Positions 1 to 8,662 are shown, counted from the first letter of the stretch. The stretch: DNA of 64,000 nucleotides from Treponema sp. OMZ 790 (GCF_024181285.1 NZ_CP051201.1:1054001-1118000), one strand, 5' to 3'. Notes: generated by a model from the sequence alone, not told the origin. Made by a program: numbers and translations.

Positions 1-1100
1 TCTTTTAAGTTCTTTTCGGAATCTTCTCTCCATCCTTCCAAAAGAGTTGCTTTTGACTGCGGCCCTTTGCCGAACATTTTTTCAAGTTCTTCAGGTGTGG
101 TTCTAAATTGGTTTGCCATCATCATCCATCTGGATTCCAGTTCTGCACGGATCATTGATTCTGGAAGGTCTATTGTATGCTCCTTTACCATCTGTTCGGT
201 TAAAGAGGCTTTTTGTAAAGATTTGATTTTGTCTTCGGCACTTATTTCGAAATTCTTCTTTATGTCGGCTTTTAGCTCATCCAAGGTCTTGTACTTTTCG
301 TTTATGTCTTGAGCAAAATCGTCATCCAGTTTGGGCAGGTCTTTATATTTAAGTGCTGTAAGAGTTACCTTTATTTTCTTGGTTTTTCCGGCAAGATCCT
401 TATTTGAATCATCTTCAGGGAAGGTTTTGGTAATTTCCTTAGATTCTCCTTTTTTCATGCCGATTATGTCATCATCAAGTTTATAGATGTTTTGGCCCGA
501 ACCTAGAGTGAATACAAAGTCTTGTCTTTCTGTGCCTGAAATTGTTTTGCCTTCATCATCAAGCTCGCAATAATTTATTGTTGCAATGTGGTCTTTTTCT
601 GCGGCACTGCCTTCTTTGCAGGCTGTAACGAGGGCATTTCGCTCCTGAAGTCTTTCAAGTTCTTTTTTTATGTCTTTTTCCGAAACACTTGCTTCAGGAA
701 CTTCGACTGTAAAGCCTTCAGTTTTTTTAATTTCGACCTTGGGGAAAACATCGTAGTGGACCGTAAAGGAAAAGTCTTCTTCAACTTTTAATTCGGGTTT
801 TTCGTTTAATTCGGGATATGAGTAGGGAAGGGGCCTTTCATATTCGTTAAGAGATTCAAAGATTTCTTTTAAAGAATCTTCGATAAGGTCTCCTGCCAAA
901 TCGCCCTTTATAGCATCGCCATATTTTGTTTCAAGTACTGATACGGGAACCTTTCCTTTTCTAAATCCCGGTATTTGAAGCTCTTTTGAATATTTGTTGA
1001 GCAATTTTTTATAGCTTTCTTGAACCTCAGCTTTTTTAATTTTTACTGAAAGTTCCGCATGTGATTTTTCTTTAAGAGTTACGTTCTTTTCGTAGTCCAT
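1..1100 (-). CDS. tig: trigger factor, 5' part (3' end beyond window)
   Basis: Ribosome-associated chaperone and peptidyl-prolyl isomerase that receives nascent chains in the cytoplasm. The reading frame runs from ATG at 1100 to the window edge with no stop (about 366 codons of a family usually near 430-450). The N-terminal ribosome-binding domain has the family signature as GFRKGKVP near residue 45. It is followed by an FKBP-like PPIase domain (about residues 150-240) and the start of the helical C-terminal domain. A GGAAGGA Shine-Dalgarno lies just upstream of the ATG. It sits downstream of the tRNA-Leu/tRNA-Gly operon on the same strand, but a hairpin plus T-run separates them, so it probably has its own promoter. 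I am confident of the identity; only the C-terminus is unseen. Confidence 0.95.
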   Translation of the reverse strand, partial: MDYEKNVTLKEKSHAELSVKIKKAEVQESYKKLLNKYSKELQIPGFRKGKVPVSVLETKYGDAIKGDLAGDLIEDSLKEIFESLNEYERPLPYSYPELNEKPELKVEEDFSFTVHYDVFPKVEIKKTEGFTVEVPEASVSEKDIKKELERLQERNALVTACKEGSAAEKDHIATINYCELDDEGKTISGTERQDFVFTLGSGQNIYKLDDDIIGMKKGESKEITKTFPEDDSNKDLAGKTKKIKVTLTALKYKDLPKLDDDFAQDINEKYKTLDELKADIKKNFEISAEDKIKSLQKASLTEQMVKEHTIDLPESMIRAELESRWMMMANQFRTTPEELEKMFGKGPQSKATLLEGWREDSEKNLK

Positions 1101-1148
1101 TTTTCCTTCCTTAAGAGTTGATTTTAAGACTGCCCTTTGCAAAAGGGT

Positions 1149-1180
1149 AAAAAAAAAGCGATCCGTTCACCGAATCGCTT
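1149..1180 (-). terminator. Rho-independent terminator of the tRNA operon
   Basis: On the minus strand a GC-rich hairpin (AAGCGAT pairing with ATCGCTT, with an inner CG/CG pair) is followed directly by nine T residues. It lies just after tRNA-Gly and before trigger factor. Confidence 0.8.
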
Positions 1181-1184
1181 TAGA

Positions 1185-1256
1185 AGCGGGAAACGAGGAT
1201 TGAACTCGCGACATCCACCTTGGCAAGGTGGCGCTCTACCACTGAGCTATTCCCGC
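1185..1256 (-). tRNA. tRNA-Gly (anticodon GCC)
   Basis: The minus strand folds as a 72-nt cloverleaf. A 7-bp acceptor stem GCGGGAA/TTCCCGC has discriminator T. There is a D-arm AGCTCAGTGGTAGAGC, an anticodon loop with GCC, and a T-arm containing GTTCAATCC. CCA is not encoded. It is the second gene of a two-tRNA operon, 34 bp after tRNA-Leu. Confidence 0.95.
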
Positions 1257-1290
1257 AATTCTACTCCACTTTTTTGTTTTTGTGGAATTG

Positions 1291-1370
1291 TGCGAGAGGA
1301 GGGACTTGAACCCTCACGCCGAAGCACTAGATCCTAAGTCTAGCGTGTCTGCCAATTCCACCACTCTCGC
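1291..1370 (-). tRNA. tRNA-Leu (anticodon TAG)
   Basis: The minus strand gives an 80-nt class II tRNA. The acceptor stem is GCGAGAG/CTCTCGC with discriminator A. The anticodon stem is CTAGA/TCTAG around loop CTTAGGA (anticodon TAG), followed by a short variable arm and a T-loop GTTCAAGTC. CCA is not encoded. It is the first gene after a strong minus-strand promoter. Confidence 0.95.
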
Positions 1371-1388
1371 TTAACAGTGAGCGTGTGT

Positions 1389-1417
1389 ATAATATACATA
1401 AACCCAAAAAATGTCAA
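1389..1417 (-). promoter_or_regulatory. promoter of the tRNA-Leu/tRNA-Gly operon
   Basis: TTGACA (1412-1417) and TATTAT (1389-1394) on the minus strand with a 17-bp spacer. This is a near-consensus vegetative promoter about 20 bp before tRNA-Leu. Confidence 0.8.
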
Positions 1418-1524
1418 GTATTGCAATTTAAAAGTAAGCCATCTAAAATGCCTCACCAACGAAAAGGAGTATATTCTTTTTTTTTATTTTTGTCAATAGT
1501 TTGGGATAAAAAAATATAAAATAA

Positions 1525-1553
1525 TTGACAATGACTGCAAAAATGGATATCTT
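1525..1553 (+). promoter_or_regulatory. promoter of the MarR-type gene
   Basis: TTGACA (1525-1530), 17-bp spacer, TATCTT (1548-1553). The MarR-type ATG is about 48 bp downstream and has a GGGAG Shine-Dalgarno. Confidence 0.6.
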
Positions 1554-1601
1554 TTAAAGGTATTTCACTAAATTTTAAAATAGGCTGCTTGGGAGTTTTA
1601 A

Positions 1602-2150
1602 ATGCTTGAGGATATCTATAAAAATGAAATAGTTAATGCATGGGTAGAAGATAATGAGCCCATCGATTTGATTGAAAAAAGGTACAAAAATATAAGTTCT
1701 GTTGTTGATGGTATGTATGATTTTGTATTGTCTTTTTCTTATTATTACACCATAAGAAGAGATTATGGCACGGATAGGAAATATACAATGATTGAGATGC
1801 ATATTTTAACGGATATTTACGATAATGAAAATATCACGGTTTCAGCTCTTGCAAAAAAATGGAATAGAACATCAAGTGCAATTTCTCAAATTGTGCATAG
1901 ACTTATAAAATGGGGATTGGTTTATAAAGAAGTTAATGAATCCGACGGTAAAGTCTTTTTTTTACGAACTACAGAAAAAGCTAAAGAAACGGTTTTAAAA
2001 CATAAAGCTTATGACAATAAAGATAATGTCAAGACGCGAAAAAAACTTTTGGAATCTTTTACTGTGGATGAAATGGTAGCCTTTGATAAAATTCTAAAAG
2101 CCTATACACGAATTCTTGAAAAAAATAACAGTAAAAATAAGCCTTTATAA
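1602..2150 (+). CDS. MarR-family transcriptional regulator
   Basis: A 182-residue cytoplasmic DNA-binding protein. The centre (about residues 75-125) is a winged helix: TVSALAKKWNRTSSAISQIV forms the HTH and recognition helix, followed by KWGLVYKEVNESDGKV, which is the wing with the conserved MarR-type Asp. Helices at both ends would form the dimer interface. Start at 1602 is supported by GGGAG about 7 nt upstream. It lies tail-to-tail with the cystalysin gene, so it may control that operon, but I found no shared operator between its own promoter and the permease promoter. The ligand is unknown. Confidence 0.85.
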   Translation: MLEDIYKNEIVNAWVEDNEPIDLIEKRYKNISSVVDGMYDFVLSFSYYYTIRRDYGTDRKYTMIEMHILTDIYDNENITVSALAKKWNRTSSAISQIVHRLIKWGLVYKEVNESDGKVFFLRTTEKAKETVLKHKAYDNKDNVKTRKKLLESFTVDEMVAFDKILKAYTRILEKNNSKNKPL

Positions 2151-2227
2151 AAAATCCCTCTTATGCTTCACAGATGAAACACAAGAAGGCCTAAATTTTA
2201 CTCACGATAAAATTTTACTTTTTAATG

Positions 2228-3415
2228 TCATTTTTTTCGATCCTTTAAAGCTTTGCTTAATCTTTCTAATGTTTCTTGAATAACGGATGAAGGAGCTGCC
2301 AAGTTAATTCTTTCAAATCCTATTCCTCCGTCTCCGAAAATATAGCCTTCATCAAAAAATATTTGAGCTTTGTGAATCATAAAATCTTCCATAGCCTTAT
2401 GCTCCATTTTCAATGCTCTAAAGTCCATCCATTGCAAATAAGTGCCTTCAATGAGAGGTGCTTTTATTTCGGGATGATTTACTTCAAAAAATTCTTTTAC
2501 GATTCTTTGATTTTTATCTATAACCTTTATACATTCATCCAGCCATTTTCCGCATTCTTTATAGCAAATTTCGCAAGCCTTATAGCCTAGTGTTGTAAAT
2601 GGCATTCCGCTTGTAATATCCCGTGATTTTTTGAATCTTTCCCTCATATCAGGATTTTTAATTATTATGTTGCTCATACCCATTCCTGCTATATTGAATG
2701 TTTTTGATGGTGCTGTAAAAGTAATCATCTTGTCGGCAAGAGCTTCATCGATAGATTGAAGCACTGTATGTTCATAGCCGGGCATAATTAAGTCAAAGTG
2801 AATTTCATCTGACCAGAGAAGAAGATCACTCTTTAAAACTATATCCTTTATTTTTTGAAGTTCATCTTTTTTCCAGACCCTGCCCACAGGATTGTGAGGA
2901 GAGCAAAAAAGCAAGGCTTTATTATTTTTATCCTTGGATAGTTTTTCCAGTTTTTCAAAATCGATCGTATAGTATCCGTTTTTTTCCAACAGTTCACATT
3001 CTACGATTTTGCGCTCCTGATCTTTTACAGCCATAAAGAAAGGATAGTAAACAGGGGTTATTATAATAACTCCATCGCCCGGTTTTGTAAATTCCCTAAC
3101 AGCATTGTACAATGCCGGAACGACTCCCGCCGTATTTATTATCCAGTCTGTTTCAATCTCCCAGTTATGTCTATCCTTCATCCATTTTTTTACGGTTCTT
3201 TTATACTCGTCAGTTGGGCCTGTATATCCTAACACGGCTTCGTCAAGATATTTTTTTAAACCTTCAATAAGTTCCGGCGGATTTTTAAATTCCATGTCGG
3301 CCACCGAAAGAGGCACCACATCATTTCCAACTTGGGGATTTTGCGAATACATTAAATTCCACTTGAGTGAACCTGAATTTTTCCTTGAAATTTTTGTTGT
3401 AAAATCGTAAACCAT
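2228..3415 (-). CDS. hly: cystalysin (PLP-dependent L-cysteine desulfhydrase / C-S lyase)
   Basis: Fold-type I PLP enzyme of the MalY/PatB class. It converts L-cysteine to pyruvate, ammonia and hydrogen sulfide, and in T. denticola is the haemolytic, haemoxidising factor. The 395 residues match the T. denticola protein, as I remember it, over the whole length with scattered substitutions. Visible features are the N-terminal signature DFTTKISRKN, active-site tyrosines in TPVYYPFF (near 123-124), the PLP aspartate region LLWSDEIHFD, and the Schiff-base lysine in APSKTFNIAG (K238 by alignment). There is no signal peptide, so it is made as a cytoplasmic protein. It follows the permease gene by 9 bp on the same strand, which implies one mRNA and suggests the permease supplies its substrate. 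Confidence 0.95.
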   Translation of the reverse strand: MVYDFTTKISRKNSGSLKWNLMYSQNPQVGNDVVPLSVADMEFKNPPELIEGLKKYLDEAVLGYTGPTDEYKRTVKKWMKDRHNWEIETDWIINTAGVVPALYNAVREFTKPGDGVIIITPVYYPFFMAVKDQERKIVECELLEKNGYYTIDFEKLEKLSKDKNNKALLFCSPHNPVGRVWKKDELQKIKDIVLKSDLLLWSDEIHFDLIMPGYEHTVLQSIDEALADKMITFTAPSKTFNIAGMGMSNIIIKNPDMRERFKKSRDITSGMPFTTLGYKACEICYKECGKWLDECIKVIDKNQRIVKEFFEVNHPEIKAPLIEGTYLQWMDFRALKMEHKAMEDFMIHKAQIFFDEGYIFGDGGIGFERINLAAPSSVIQETLERLSKALKDRKK

Positions 3416-3424
3416 TTTTTTCTC

Positions 3425-4801
3425 CTATTCTTCCGTTTCAGCAAGTAAGGCATCTTCTATAATTTGCCTTTTATTTGCTTCCAATTCTTCAATTTTTACA
3501 TTTCCGGCTTTTAAATTGTAAATTGAGAGGATCGATATTATGACCATAATACCTATCATAAAAAGTTTTTCTTTTGTAGAAAGCATCATAAATAAGTTAT
3601 AACAAACGATTGCCGCACAAAGTGCCGAGAGTATACATATGATATCCATAAGTATTCTAGGCATATGCAATACAGATTTTTTCCATTGTTCCGGATAGTC
3701 TCTTATTACCTTAATACATTTTATATTTGTATATAAATTTGTCAACATAGCAGGTATCATTACCAAAGAGACGATCGCATCTAATTTTAACCCAAGCAAA
3801 ACCGGTAAAATTGACAGGATATAGTAAATACCGTAAACAGCCCATGGATAACCTGTTTTAGTTGTTTTTGTAAAAAATTTTGGCAGCCAACCTGCTTGTG
3901 CCACTTTCAGTATTGGATATCGAACCATTATTATACCGGTAATCATTGATGTTGCTATGGCAAAAACAGCTCCTCCCATTATAAAGAGAATGAAAATTGA
4001 TCTTGGAAAAATCTCGGCGGCTACAAGTGAGAGATTTTGGCCTGCGACCTCGCTTATGGGAAGAACTCCTGCCGATACATAACCCATTAACCCATAAACG
4101 ATAGCAATTGCTATTGTTACAAGAAAAATACCATAAGGTATATTTTTTTTAGGTTTCATTGTAACAGCCGATACCGATACCGGGCCCATTGTGGTTCCCT
4201 GGCATGCCCATCCCATAATTGCTATTCCTGCAATAACTCCTTTAAATCCATCAGTAAAAAAATTAGGATCGGAGAAATATCCAGGTTTTACCTTTGGAAT
4301 ACCGAATACAATGTAAAAGACAATTGCTGCAATTAATACTACAGTCATTATATTGTTTATTGTGGATATAAACTTTGAGCCTCTTATTGTTGCCGCAAAA
4401 AATAAAGTAATAATTATGATTGCAATTAATTTTGTGTATGGTATAATTTGCGGTAGTACTATTCCTGCATAGTTTACCATCGCAAGACCATACATAGCGA
4501 CAGAAAAACCATTAATAAATGTTATATATCCATTTACACCTGTAAAAAAAGGATTAAAAACCAATGCTTTTTGACTATAATCACCTCCTTCAAACATAAA
4601 CATTGATGATAAAAGTACATTGTAAAAATATGCCAAAAGCATAAAAATACAACCAGCCATAATTGATACCAATATGGATTTGCCGGTAGCGGCAATACCC
4701 AATCCGGTTAGCACAAAGATCCCGGAACCTACAGCTCCACCAAAACCTAGAGAGAAAATGTTAAATAAATTTAAATTTCTCTTTTCTTTTGTTGTTTCCA
4801 T
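3425..4801 (-). CDS. APC-superfamily amino-acid permease
   Basis: A 458-residue inner-membrane transporter with about twelve hydrophobic segments. The first carries the APC signature region FGGAVGSGIFVLTG. A short acidic C-terminus ends in ALLAETEE. It is the first gene of a two-gene operon with cystalysin (9-bp gap). Transcription starts from a strong promoter 70-100 bp upstream, and AAAGGAGAG precedes the ATG. Substrate specificity cannot be read from sequence. Context makes cysteine, a cysteine-containing peptide product or another sulfur amino acid the best guess, by inference only. An exporter or antiporter role is possible, since this superfamily includes exchangers. Confidence 0.85.
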   Translation of the reverse strand: METTKEKRNLNLFNIFSLGFGGAVGSGIFVLTGLGIAATGKSILVSIMAGCIFMLLAYFYNVLLSSMFMFEGGDYSQKALVFNPFFTGVNGYITFINGFSVAMYGLAMVNYAGIVLPQIIPYTKLIAIIIITLFFAATIRGSKFISTINNIMTVVLIAAIVFYIVFGIPKVKPGYFSDPNFFTDGFKGVIAGIAIMGWACQGTTMGPVSVSAVTMKPKKNIPYGIFLVTIAIAIVYGLMGYVSAGVLPISEVAGQNLSLVAAEIFPRSIFILFIMGGAVFAIATSMITGIIMVRYPILKVAQAGWLPKFFTKTTKTGYPWAVYGIYYILSILPVLLGLKLDAIVSLVMIPAMLTNLYTNIKCIKVIRDYPEQWKKSVLHMPRILMDIICILSALCAAIVCYNLFMMLSTKEKLFMIGIMVIISILSIYNLKAGNVKIEELEANKRQIIEDALLAETEE

Positions 4802-4826
4802 ACTACACTCTCCTTTATATTGATAT

Positions 4827-4863
4827 ATAGTTAAGCTTATTTATTATTTATATCCTTAACTAT
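4827..4863. promoter_or_regulatory. inverted repeat in the permease-hly leader (candidate operator)
   Basis: ATAGTTAAG (4827-4835) and CTTAACTAT (4855-4863) form a perfect 9-bp inverted repeat with a 19-bp gap. It is downstream of the -10 of the permease-cystalysin promoter, where a repressor could block transcription. The binding protein is unknown. Confidence 0.4.
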
Positions 4864-4870
4864 TAAGTAT

Positions 4871-4899
4871 ATTATAAAATACCTTGTTAAAAAATGCAA
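4871..4899 (-). promoter_or_regulatory. promoter of the permease-cystalysin operon
   Basis: On the minus strand TTGCAT (4894-4899), 17-bp spacer, perfect TATAAT (4871-4876). It leaves a leader of roughly 65 nt before the permease ATG. Confidence 0.8.
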
Positions 4900-5015
4900 G
4901 TCTTTTAATTGTTTTTATTCATTTTATACTGACAAAATTATAAAAAATGCTTATATTATTAAATAAATTACTATACAACTTATAAAAAAATAGGAAAATC
5001 GGTAAAAATTTGAAA

Positions 5016-6080
5016 ATGCGCGAAGATTATAATTTGGGTTTTATTTTGCAATATGAAAATGTTGCTTGGTTTGATGAAGAATGCGGAGAGGTACGTATTT
5101 TAGACAGGCGTGTTTATCCGGCAAAAACGGAATTTTGTGTGTGTAAAAAATATGAGGAAGTTGTTAAAGCTATTGCCGATATGGTGACCCAAAGCGGCGG
5201 CCCATTTGCTGCGGCTGCTATGGGTATGGCTCTTGCTGCCTATCAAGGGAAAAATCTTTCAAAAGCTGAATATATTAAGTTTATGAAAGAAGCTGCCTAT
5301 GCTTTATCCCATGCCCGGCCGACTACGAGTAAGGCAATGGAAGCTGTTACTGCCGAATCCTTGAGCCTCTTTGAGTCTCTAATAAAAAATGGTGTCTCCT
5401 CAAATGATATTATCACATCCTTAAAGCAAAATGCCGTGGAGCAAAATAACAGACGTTATAAAAAAAATACGGCAGCCGGCTCTATTTTCGCGGATTTGGT
5501 TCCTGACGGATCTTCAATTTTAACCCAGTGTTTTGGTGAAACGACGGTAGGAGGATATTTGCGTAAGTTTAACGAGACTAATAAAAAAATCAAAATTTTT
5601 TGTGCTGAAACCCGGCCTTATTTTCAAGGAGCACGCTTAACAGCTTCTTTGGCTTATGATATGGGCTTTGATACGACTGTTGTTACGGATAATATGCCGG
5701 CTCTTCTTATGAGCGAAAAAAAAATTGATTTTTGCGTTTCAGCTTCCGATGTTATAACTCTTGACGGCTTTATTATAAACAAGATAGGTACACTTCAAAT
5801 GGCTATAGCTGCAAAATACTTCGGTGTTCCTTATTATGCAATAGGCTTTCCCGATAAAAACTACGCTTGCGCAAGTAAGGTAAAAATAGAATACCGCAAT
5901 CCCGAAGAAACACTCTACGCTATGGGAAAACGAACTGCGATTTTGCCTTCGGATTGTAAAACTGAGAAAGAAAATAAAAGCGGTTTAATTTCAGGCCTTT
6001 ATCCTGCCTTTGATATAACCCCTTACGATCTTTGTTCAGGTATAATTACAGACACCGGTTTTTTTAAGCCTATAATTTAA
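5016..6080 (+). CDS. MtnA-like sugar-phosphate isomerase (eIF-2B alpha family)
   Basis: A cytoplasmic aldose/ketose isomerase of the methylthioribose-1-phosphate isomerase / translation initiation factor 2B-like fold, about 354 residues. Recognisable blocks are GGPFAAAAMGMALAA (substrate-phosphate loop), ARPTTSKAMEAV, ILTQCFGETTVGG with the expected catalytic Cys, SASDVITLDG with the expected catalytic Asp, and NKIGTLQMAIAAKYFGVPYY. MtnA catalyses aldose to ketose in methionine salvage, and relatives act on ribose-1,5-bisphosphate and similar substrates. Blocks 1 and 3 deviate from canonical MtnA, so the substrate is uncertain. No other salvage genes are nearby. It is divergent from the cystalysin operon. 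A TTG six bases upstream could also be the start; neither has a clear Shine-Dalgarno. Confidence 0.75.
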   Translation: MREDYNLGFILQYENVAWFDEECGEVRILDRRVYPAKTEFCVCKKYEEVVKAIADMVTQSGGPFAAAAMGMALAAYQGKNLSKAEYIKFMKEAAYALSHARPTTSKAMEAVTAESLSLFESLIKNGVSSNDIITSLKQNAVEQNNRRYKKNTAAGSIFADLVPDGSSILTQCFGETTVGGYLRKFNETNKKIKIFCAETRPYFQGARLTASLAYDMGFDTTVVTDNMPALLMSEKKIDFCVSASDVITLDGFIINKIGTLQMAIAAKYFGVPYYAIGFPDKNYACASKVKIEYRNPEETLYAMGKRTAILPSDCKTEKENKSGLISGLYPAFDITPYDLCSGIITDTGFFKPII

Positions 6081-6969
6081 ATATCAAACTGACTCCGGCC
6101 GATTCAAAAAACATATCGATAATTTTTTTTGAGTTTATGATTTTTTTGGTAAAATGTGTTTTGTCTTTAAAGTTATAGTAAATAGGAGCCGTTTTCCACA
6201 CAGCATTAAGTTTTATGCGTATTTTTTCGGCAGGCTTAAAAAATAAAGAGCTCCTTAATTCGAAGTTCCATAATTTTTCAGCCTTGTTTATTGTACCCGG
6301 CAGAGGTTTATATAGTTTTTTATAAGTAATAAACTCAAGCCTTATTCCGTTCAAATATAGAGGCATATTATATTCTATGGAGTAAGAACCTTTATAAGCT
6401 GCTCCGTTTCTGTTTTCCCCTAAATCATTATCAAAAAACCAAAAATCTTCTTTTCTTGCAGGAAAAAGAGCCTTATAATTTATAAAATGCTCTGTTTTTA
6501 AAATGAGGTCAGCCCATTCGTTTCTTATTTTGGAGTTTAAATTAAAATATAATTCAATTCCGCCTTGAGCATTAAAAAACAACTTTGAAAAATATAGAGG
6601 TTCAATAACTTGAAAATTATTGACATTTTGATTTTCTGCAATGCCGTAAAAATTTAGAGCAGGGTAGGCCCAGCCTGTTCCCAGTGAGGCTTCTGCAATA
6701 AAATTTATAAAAGGTAAATATGCCAGTTTTAAATTAAAGGATCCTAAAATATTTGCAGGTTTTAAGCTCCCATTCAACTTCAGTTCCGTATATTTTGCAG
6801 TATTGTTTTCCATGTGGAACCGTAAAAAATAAGATAAGGATATATTAAAATTAAGGGGATAGTTTAGTCCGGTTTCAATTTCAAGCTTGCCGGGTTCTTC
6901 AGCTCTTCCTAAAAAATTTACAAAGCCGATGAGAATAAGCACTACTGAATATATTTTTTTTTGTTTCAT
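6070..6969 (-). CDS. predicted exported beta-rich envelope protein, unknown function
   Basis: A 299-residue protein with a hydrophobic N-terminal signal segment (IYSVVLILIGFVNFLGRAEE). The mature part alternates hydrophobic and polar residues with many aromatics (for example FNISLSYFLRF, IKLNAVWKTAPIYYNF). The last residues are hydrophobic and aromatic (VSLIFKL), as in outer-membrane beta-barrels. I do not recognise a family. Its 3' end overlaps the convergent MtnA-like gene by 11 bp. The upstream OmpL47-like gene is on the same strand, but a hairpin lies between them. The barrel call is inference from composition. Confidence 0.6.
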   Translation of the reverse strand: MKQKKIYSVVLILIGFVNFLGRAEEPGKLEIETGLNYPLNFNISLSYFLRFHMENNTAKYTELKLNGSLKPANILGSFNLKLAYLPFINFIAEASLGTGWAYPALNFYGIAENQNVNNFQVIEPLYFSKLFFNAQGGIELYFNLNSKIRNEWADLILKTEHFINYKALFPARKEDFWFFDNDLGENRNGAAYKGSYSIEYNMPLYLNGIRLEFITYKKLYKPLPGTINKAEKLWNFELRSSLFFKPAEKIRIKLNAVWKTAPIYYNFKDKTHFTKKIINSKKIIDMFFESAGVSLIFKL

Positions 6970-6986
6970 CGTATGTCTATGTCAAT

Positions 6987-7026
6987 AAAAGCCGAAGCAG
7001 GAGAATTAACTCTTACTTCGGCTTTT
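6987..7026. terminator. hairpin between two envelope genes
   Basis: AAAAGCCGAAG (6987-6997) pairs perfectly with CTTCGGCTTTT (7016-7026). Both strands give T-rich 3' ends. It is best placed to end the OmpL47-like transcript. Next to it a palindrome CCGATTAATCGG adds further structure. Confidence 0.6.
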
Positions 7027-7078
7027 GTTATTTACCGATTATATCGGAAGCCGATTAATCGGCGATGCCTCAATTTTT

Positions 7079-8122
7079 TTATTCGGCATTTGTTGCGGGG
7101 GTTGTGGGCTGGATAAGATTCCCGGCTCTGTCGATGATATCGACATCGGAATTGGGTGTTATCTGATCAACATAGAATGTGTATAAAACGGGATCAGAAA
7201 CATTTCCTACATTATCGATAGCCTTAACCTCAATGTTGTAAACTGCATTTTGTGTAAATCGGATGGGTTCAACATATTTAGTATATTCTCCATCGTTTAC
7301 TTTTATATAAATTGCATCAACACCTGAAAGTTCATCTTTTGCAGCAAAAGAAACCGTTTCGCTTGTAGAAACAATAACTCTTCCTTCTTCATCTACAACA
7401 CTCTTGCTGGGGAATATCATGTATTCCTCATCCTTGTTGATAAGACGGTTGGAGTTTGCAAGGCTTACAACAGGTGCAGTTTTGTCTATAGTAACTGCAA
7501 GCAGTTTAATGGGAGAAAGGTTACCTACATTGTCAATGGCCGTATAATAAAGATTTACGGGACCTTCAGCATCAAATGAAACATAGGTTTGCTCCGATTC
7601 TCTTCCGTTTCCTGAAAGTTTGAGAGCATTTAGATCTGTTCCCATATAAGCGGCTGCTACACCTGCTCCGCCTACGATATCGGCAGCAGAAACATACCAT
7701 TTTGTGTTTGCTGAGCAGTATACTATTACACCATCGTTATACAAAGGTTCTGTTGTTTTGATTATTGTATCGGGAGCCGTATTATCTACTATTACCGAAA
7801 AAGTTTTGGGTAATTCCAAGTTTCCGCTGTTATCAAAGCCCCTGTATGAAATATCAAATTTCCCTTCTTCAAGAAGTTGGAAGGGGTTTTTGTATCTCAT
7901 AAAATCGGCGCCATTTAAGGCAAACTCTACAAATTCAAGTCCGGTTTCCTTATCGGTTGAGCGGAGTTTAAAAAATACGTCACTGTTTACATAGTTTTTA
8001 CCTTCTTCCACGTAGTGGATTGCAGGACGGACATAATCGGTTCCGACAATCGAAGGAGCTTGAGCCCAAGCTGAAACAAATAAAAGCGAACATACTGCTG
8101 CAAAAAAAAATTTTTTAATCAT
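7079..8122 (-). CDS. OmpL47-like exported repeat protein
   Basis: A 347-residue exported protein with a cleavable signal peptide (FFFAAVCSLLFVSAWAQA). The mature chain holds about three copies of an Ig-like beta repeat of roughly 90 residues. Each ends in the motif DNxGN followed by a V-DxTAP strand (DNSGNLELPK, DNVGNLSPIK, DNVGNVSDPV; VDNTAPD, IDKTAPV, VDQITPN). This pattern is typical of the OmpL47 beta-barrel repeats of Leptospira outer-membrane protein OmpL47. The upstream gene encodes an OmpA-type lipoprotein on the same strand, so both may act in the outer membrane or periplasm. No catalytic motif is seen. A structural or adhesive role is inference. Confidence 0.75.
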   Translation of the reverse strand: MIKKFFFAAVCSLLFVSAWAQAPSIVGTDYVRPAIHYVEEGKNYVNSDVFFKLRSTDKETGLEFVEFALNGADFMRYKNPFQLLEEGKFDISYRGFDNSGNLELPKTFSVIVDNTAPDTIIKTTEPLYNDGVIVYCSANTKWYVSAADIVGGAGVAAAYMGTDLNALKLSGNGRESEQTYVSFDAEGPVNLYYTAIDNVGNLSPIKLLAVTIDKTAPVVSLANSNRLINKDEEYMIFPSKSVVDEEGRVIVSTSETVSFAAKDELSGVDAIYIKVNDGEYTKYVEPIRFTQNAVYNIEVKAIDNVGNVSDPVLYTFYVDQITPNSDVDIIDRAGNLIQPTTPATNAE

Positions 8123-8161
8123 TAGTTACCTCCAAAATGATTTTTTTAAATTTCATAGTGT

Positions 8162-8662
8162 TTATTCTACACTGTGAATTTCTACTCTTCGGTTTTTGAA
8201 ACGTTCAGTAATCTCCGAATGGGTACGGGCAGGTTCAGCTGCTCCTTTACCTTCGACGATTATGCTGTTCGCATCAAACAGTTTCATTTTTTGAAAATAG
8301 CCTGCTACAGCGATAGCCCGCTGTAATGCGATGCGATCTTCATCCTTTTGCGAGTCGAGTTTTGCACTGTGGCCTGAAATTACGATTTTCTTTACATTTT
8401 TTGCTTTTAGATCTTCGCTTATTTCTTTAAGTCTTTGTGCAGTAAACTGATCGATTTGATAGGATTGCGGTGCAAAATAAATTACGTAGAAATCATCCTG
8501 CATATCTTTTTGTTCCGCCTTCTTATCAGTTTCTTCTTTTACCATTTCCTGTTCTTGAACTTTTTCAGGTTCAGCCGGCTTTTCTTCTTGTTTAGGGGCA
8601 GACTTACACGAAAATAACAAAAGAACAGACAACAGCAAAAGTAATACTCTTACTTTTTTCAA
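8162..8662 (-). CDS. OmpA-family peptidoglycan-associated lipoprotein
   Basis: A 166-residue lipoprotein with signal peptide and lipobox LLFSC (Cys near residue 19). A charged E/K-rich linker (about residues 25-55) leads to a C-terminal OmpA domain (about 58-165). The domain has VIYFAPQSYQID, the KIVISGHS block, QRAIAVAGYF and the closing NRRVEI motif. These domains bind the diaminopimelate or ornithine peptide of peptidoglycan and tie the envelope to the wall. GGAGG lies just before the start. It is first of three envelope genes read leftwards (8662, 8122, 6969). Its promoter region holds two overlapping -35/-10 pairs. Confidence 0.85.
   Translation of the reverse strand: MKKVRVLLLLLSVLLLFSCKSAPKQEEKPAEPEKVQEQEMVKEETDKKAEQKDMQDDFYVIYFAPQSYQIDQFTAQRLKEISEDLKAKNVKKIVISGHSAKLDSQKDEDRIALQRAIAVAGYFQKMKLFDANSIIVEGKGAAEPARTHSEITERFKNRRVEIHSVE

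Noticed and set aside
1137..1337. Open frame of 66 codons across the two tRNA genes
   Set aside because: It runs antisense through tRNA-Gly and tRNA-Leu and has no coding features.
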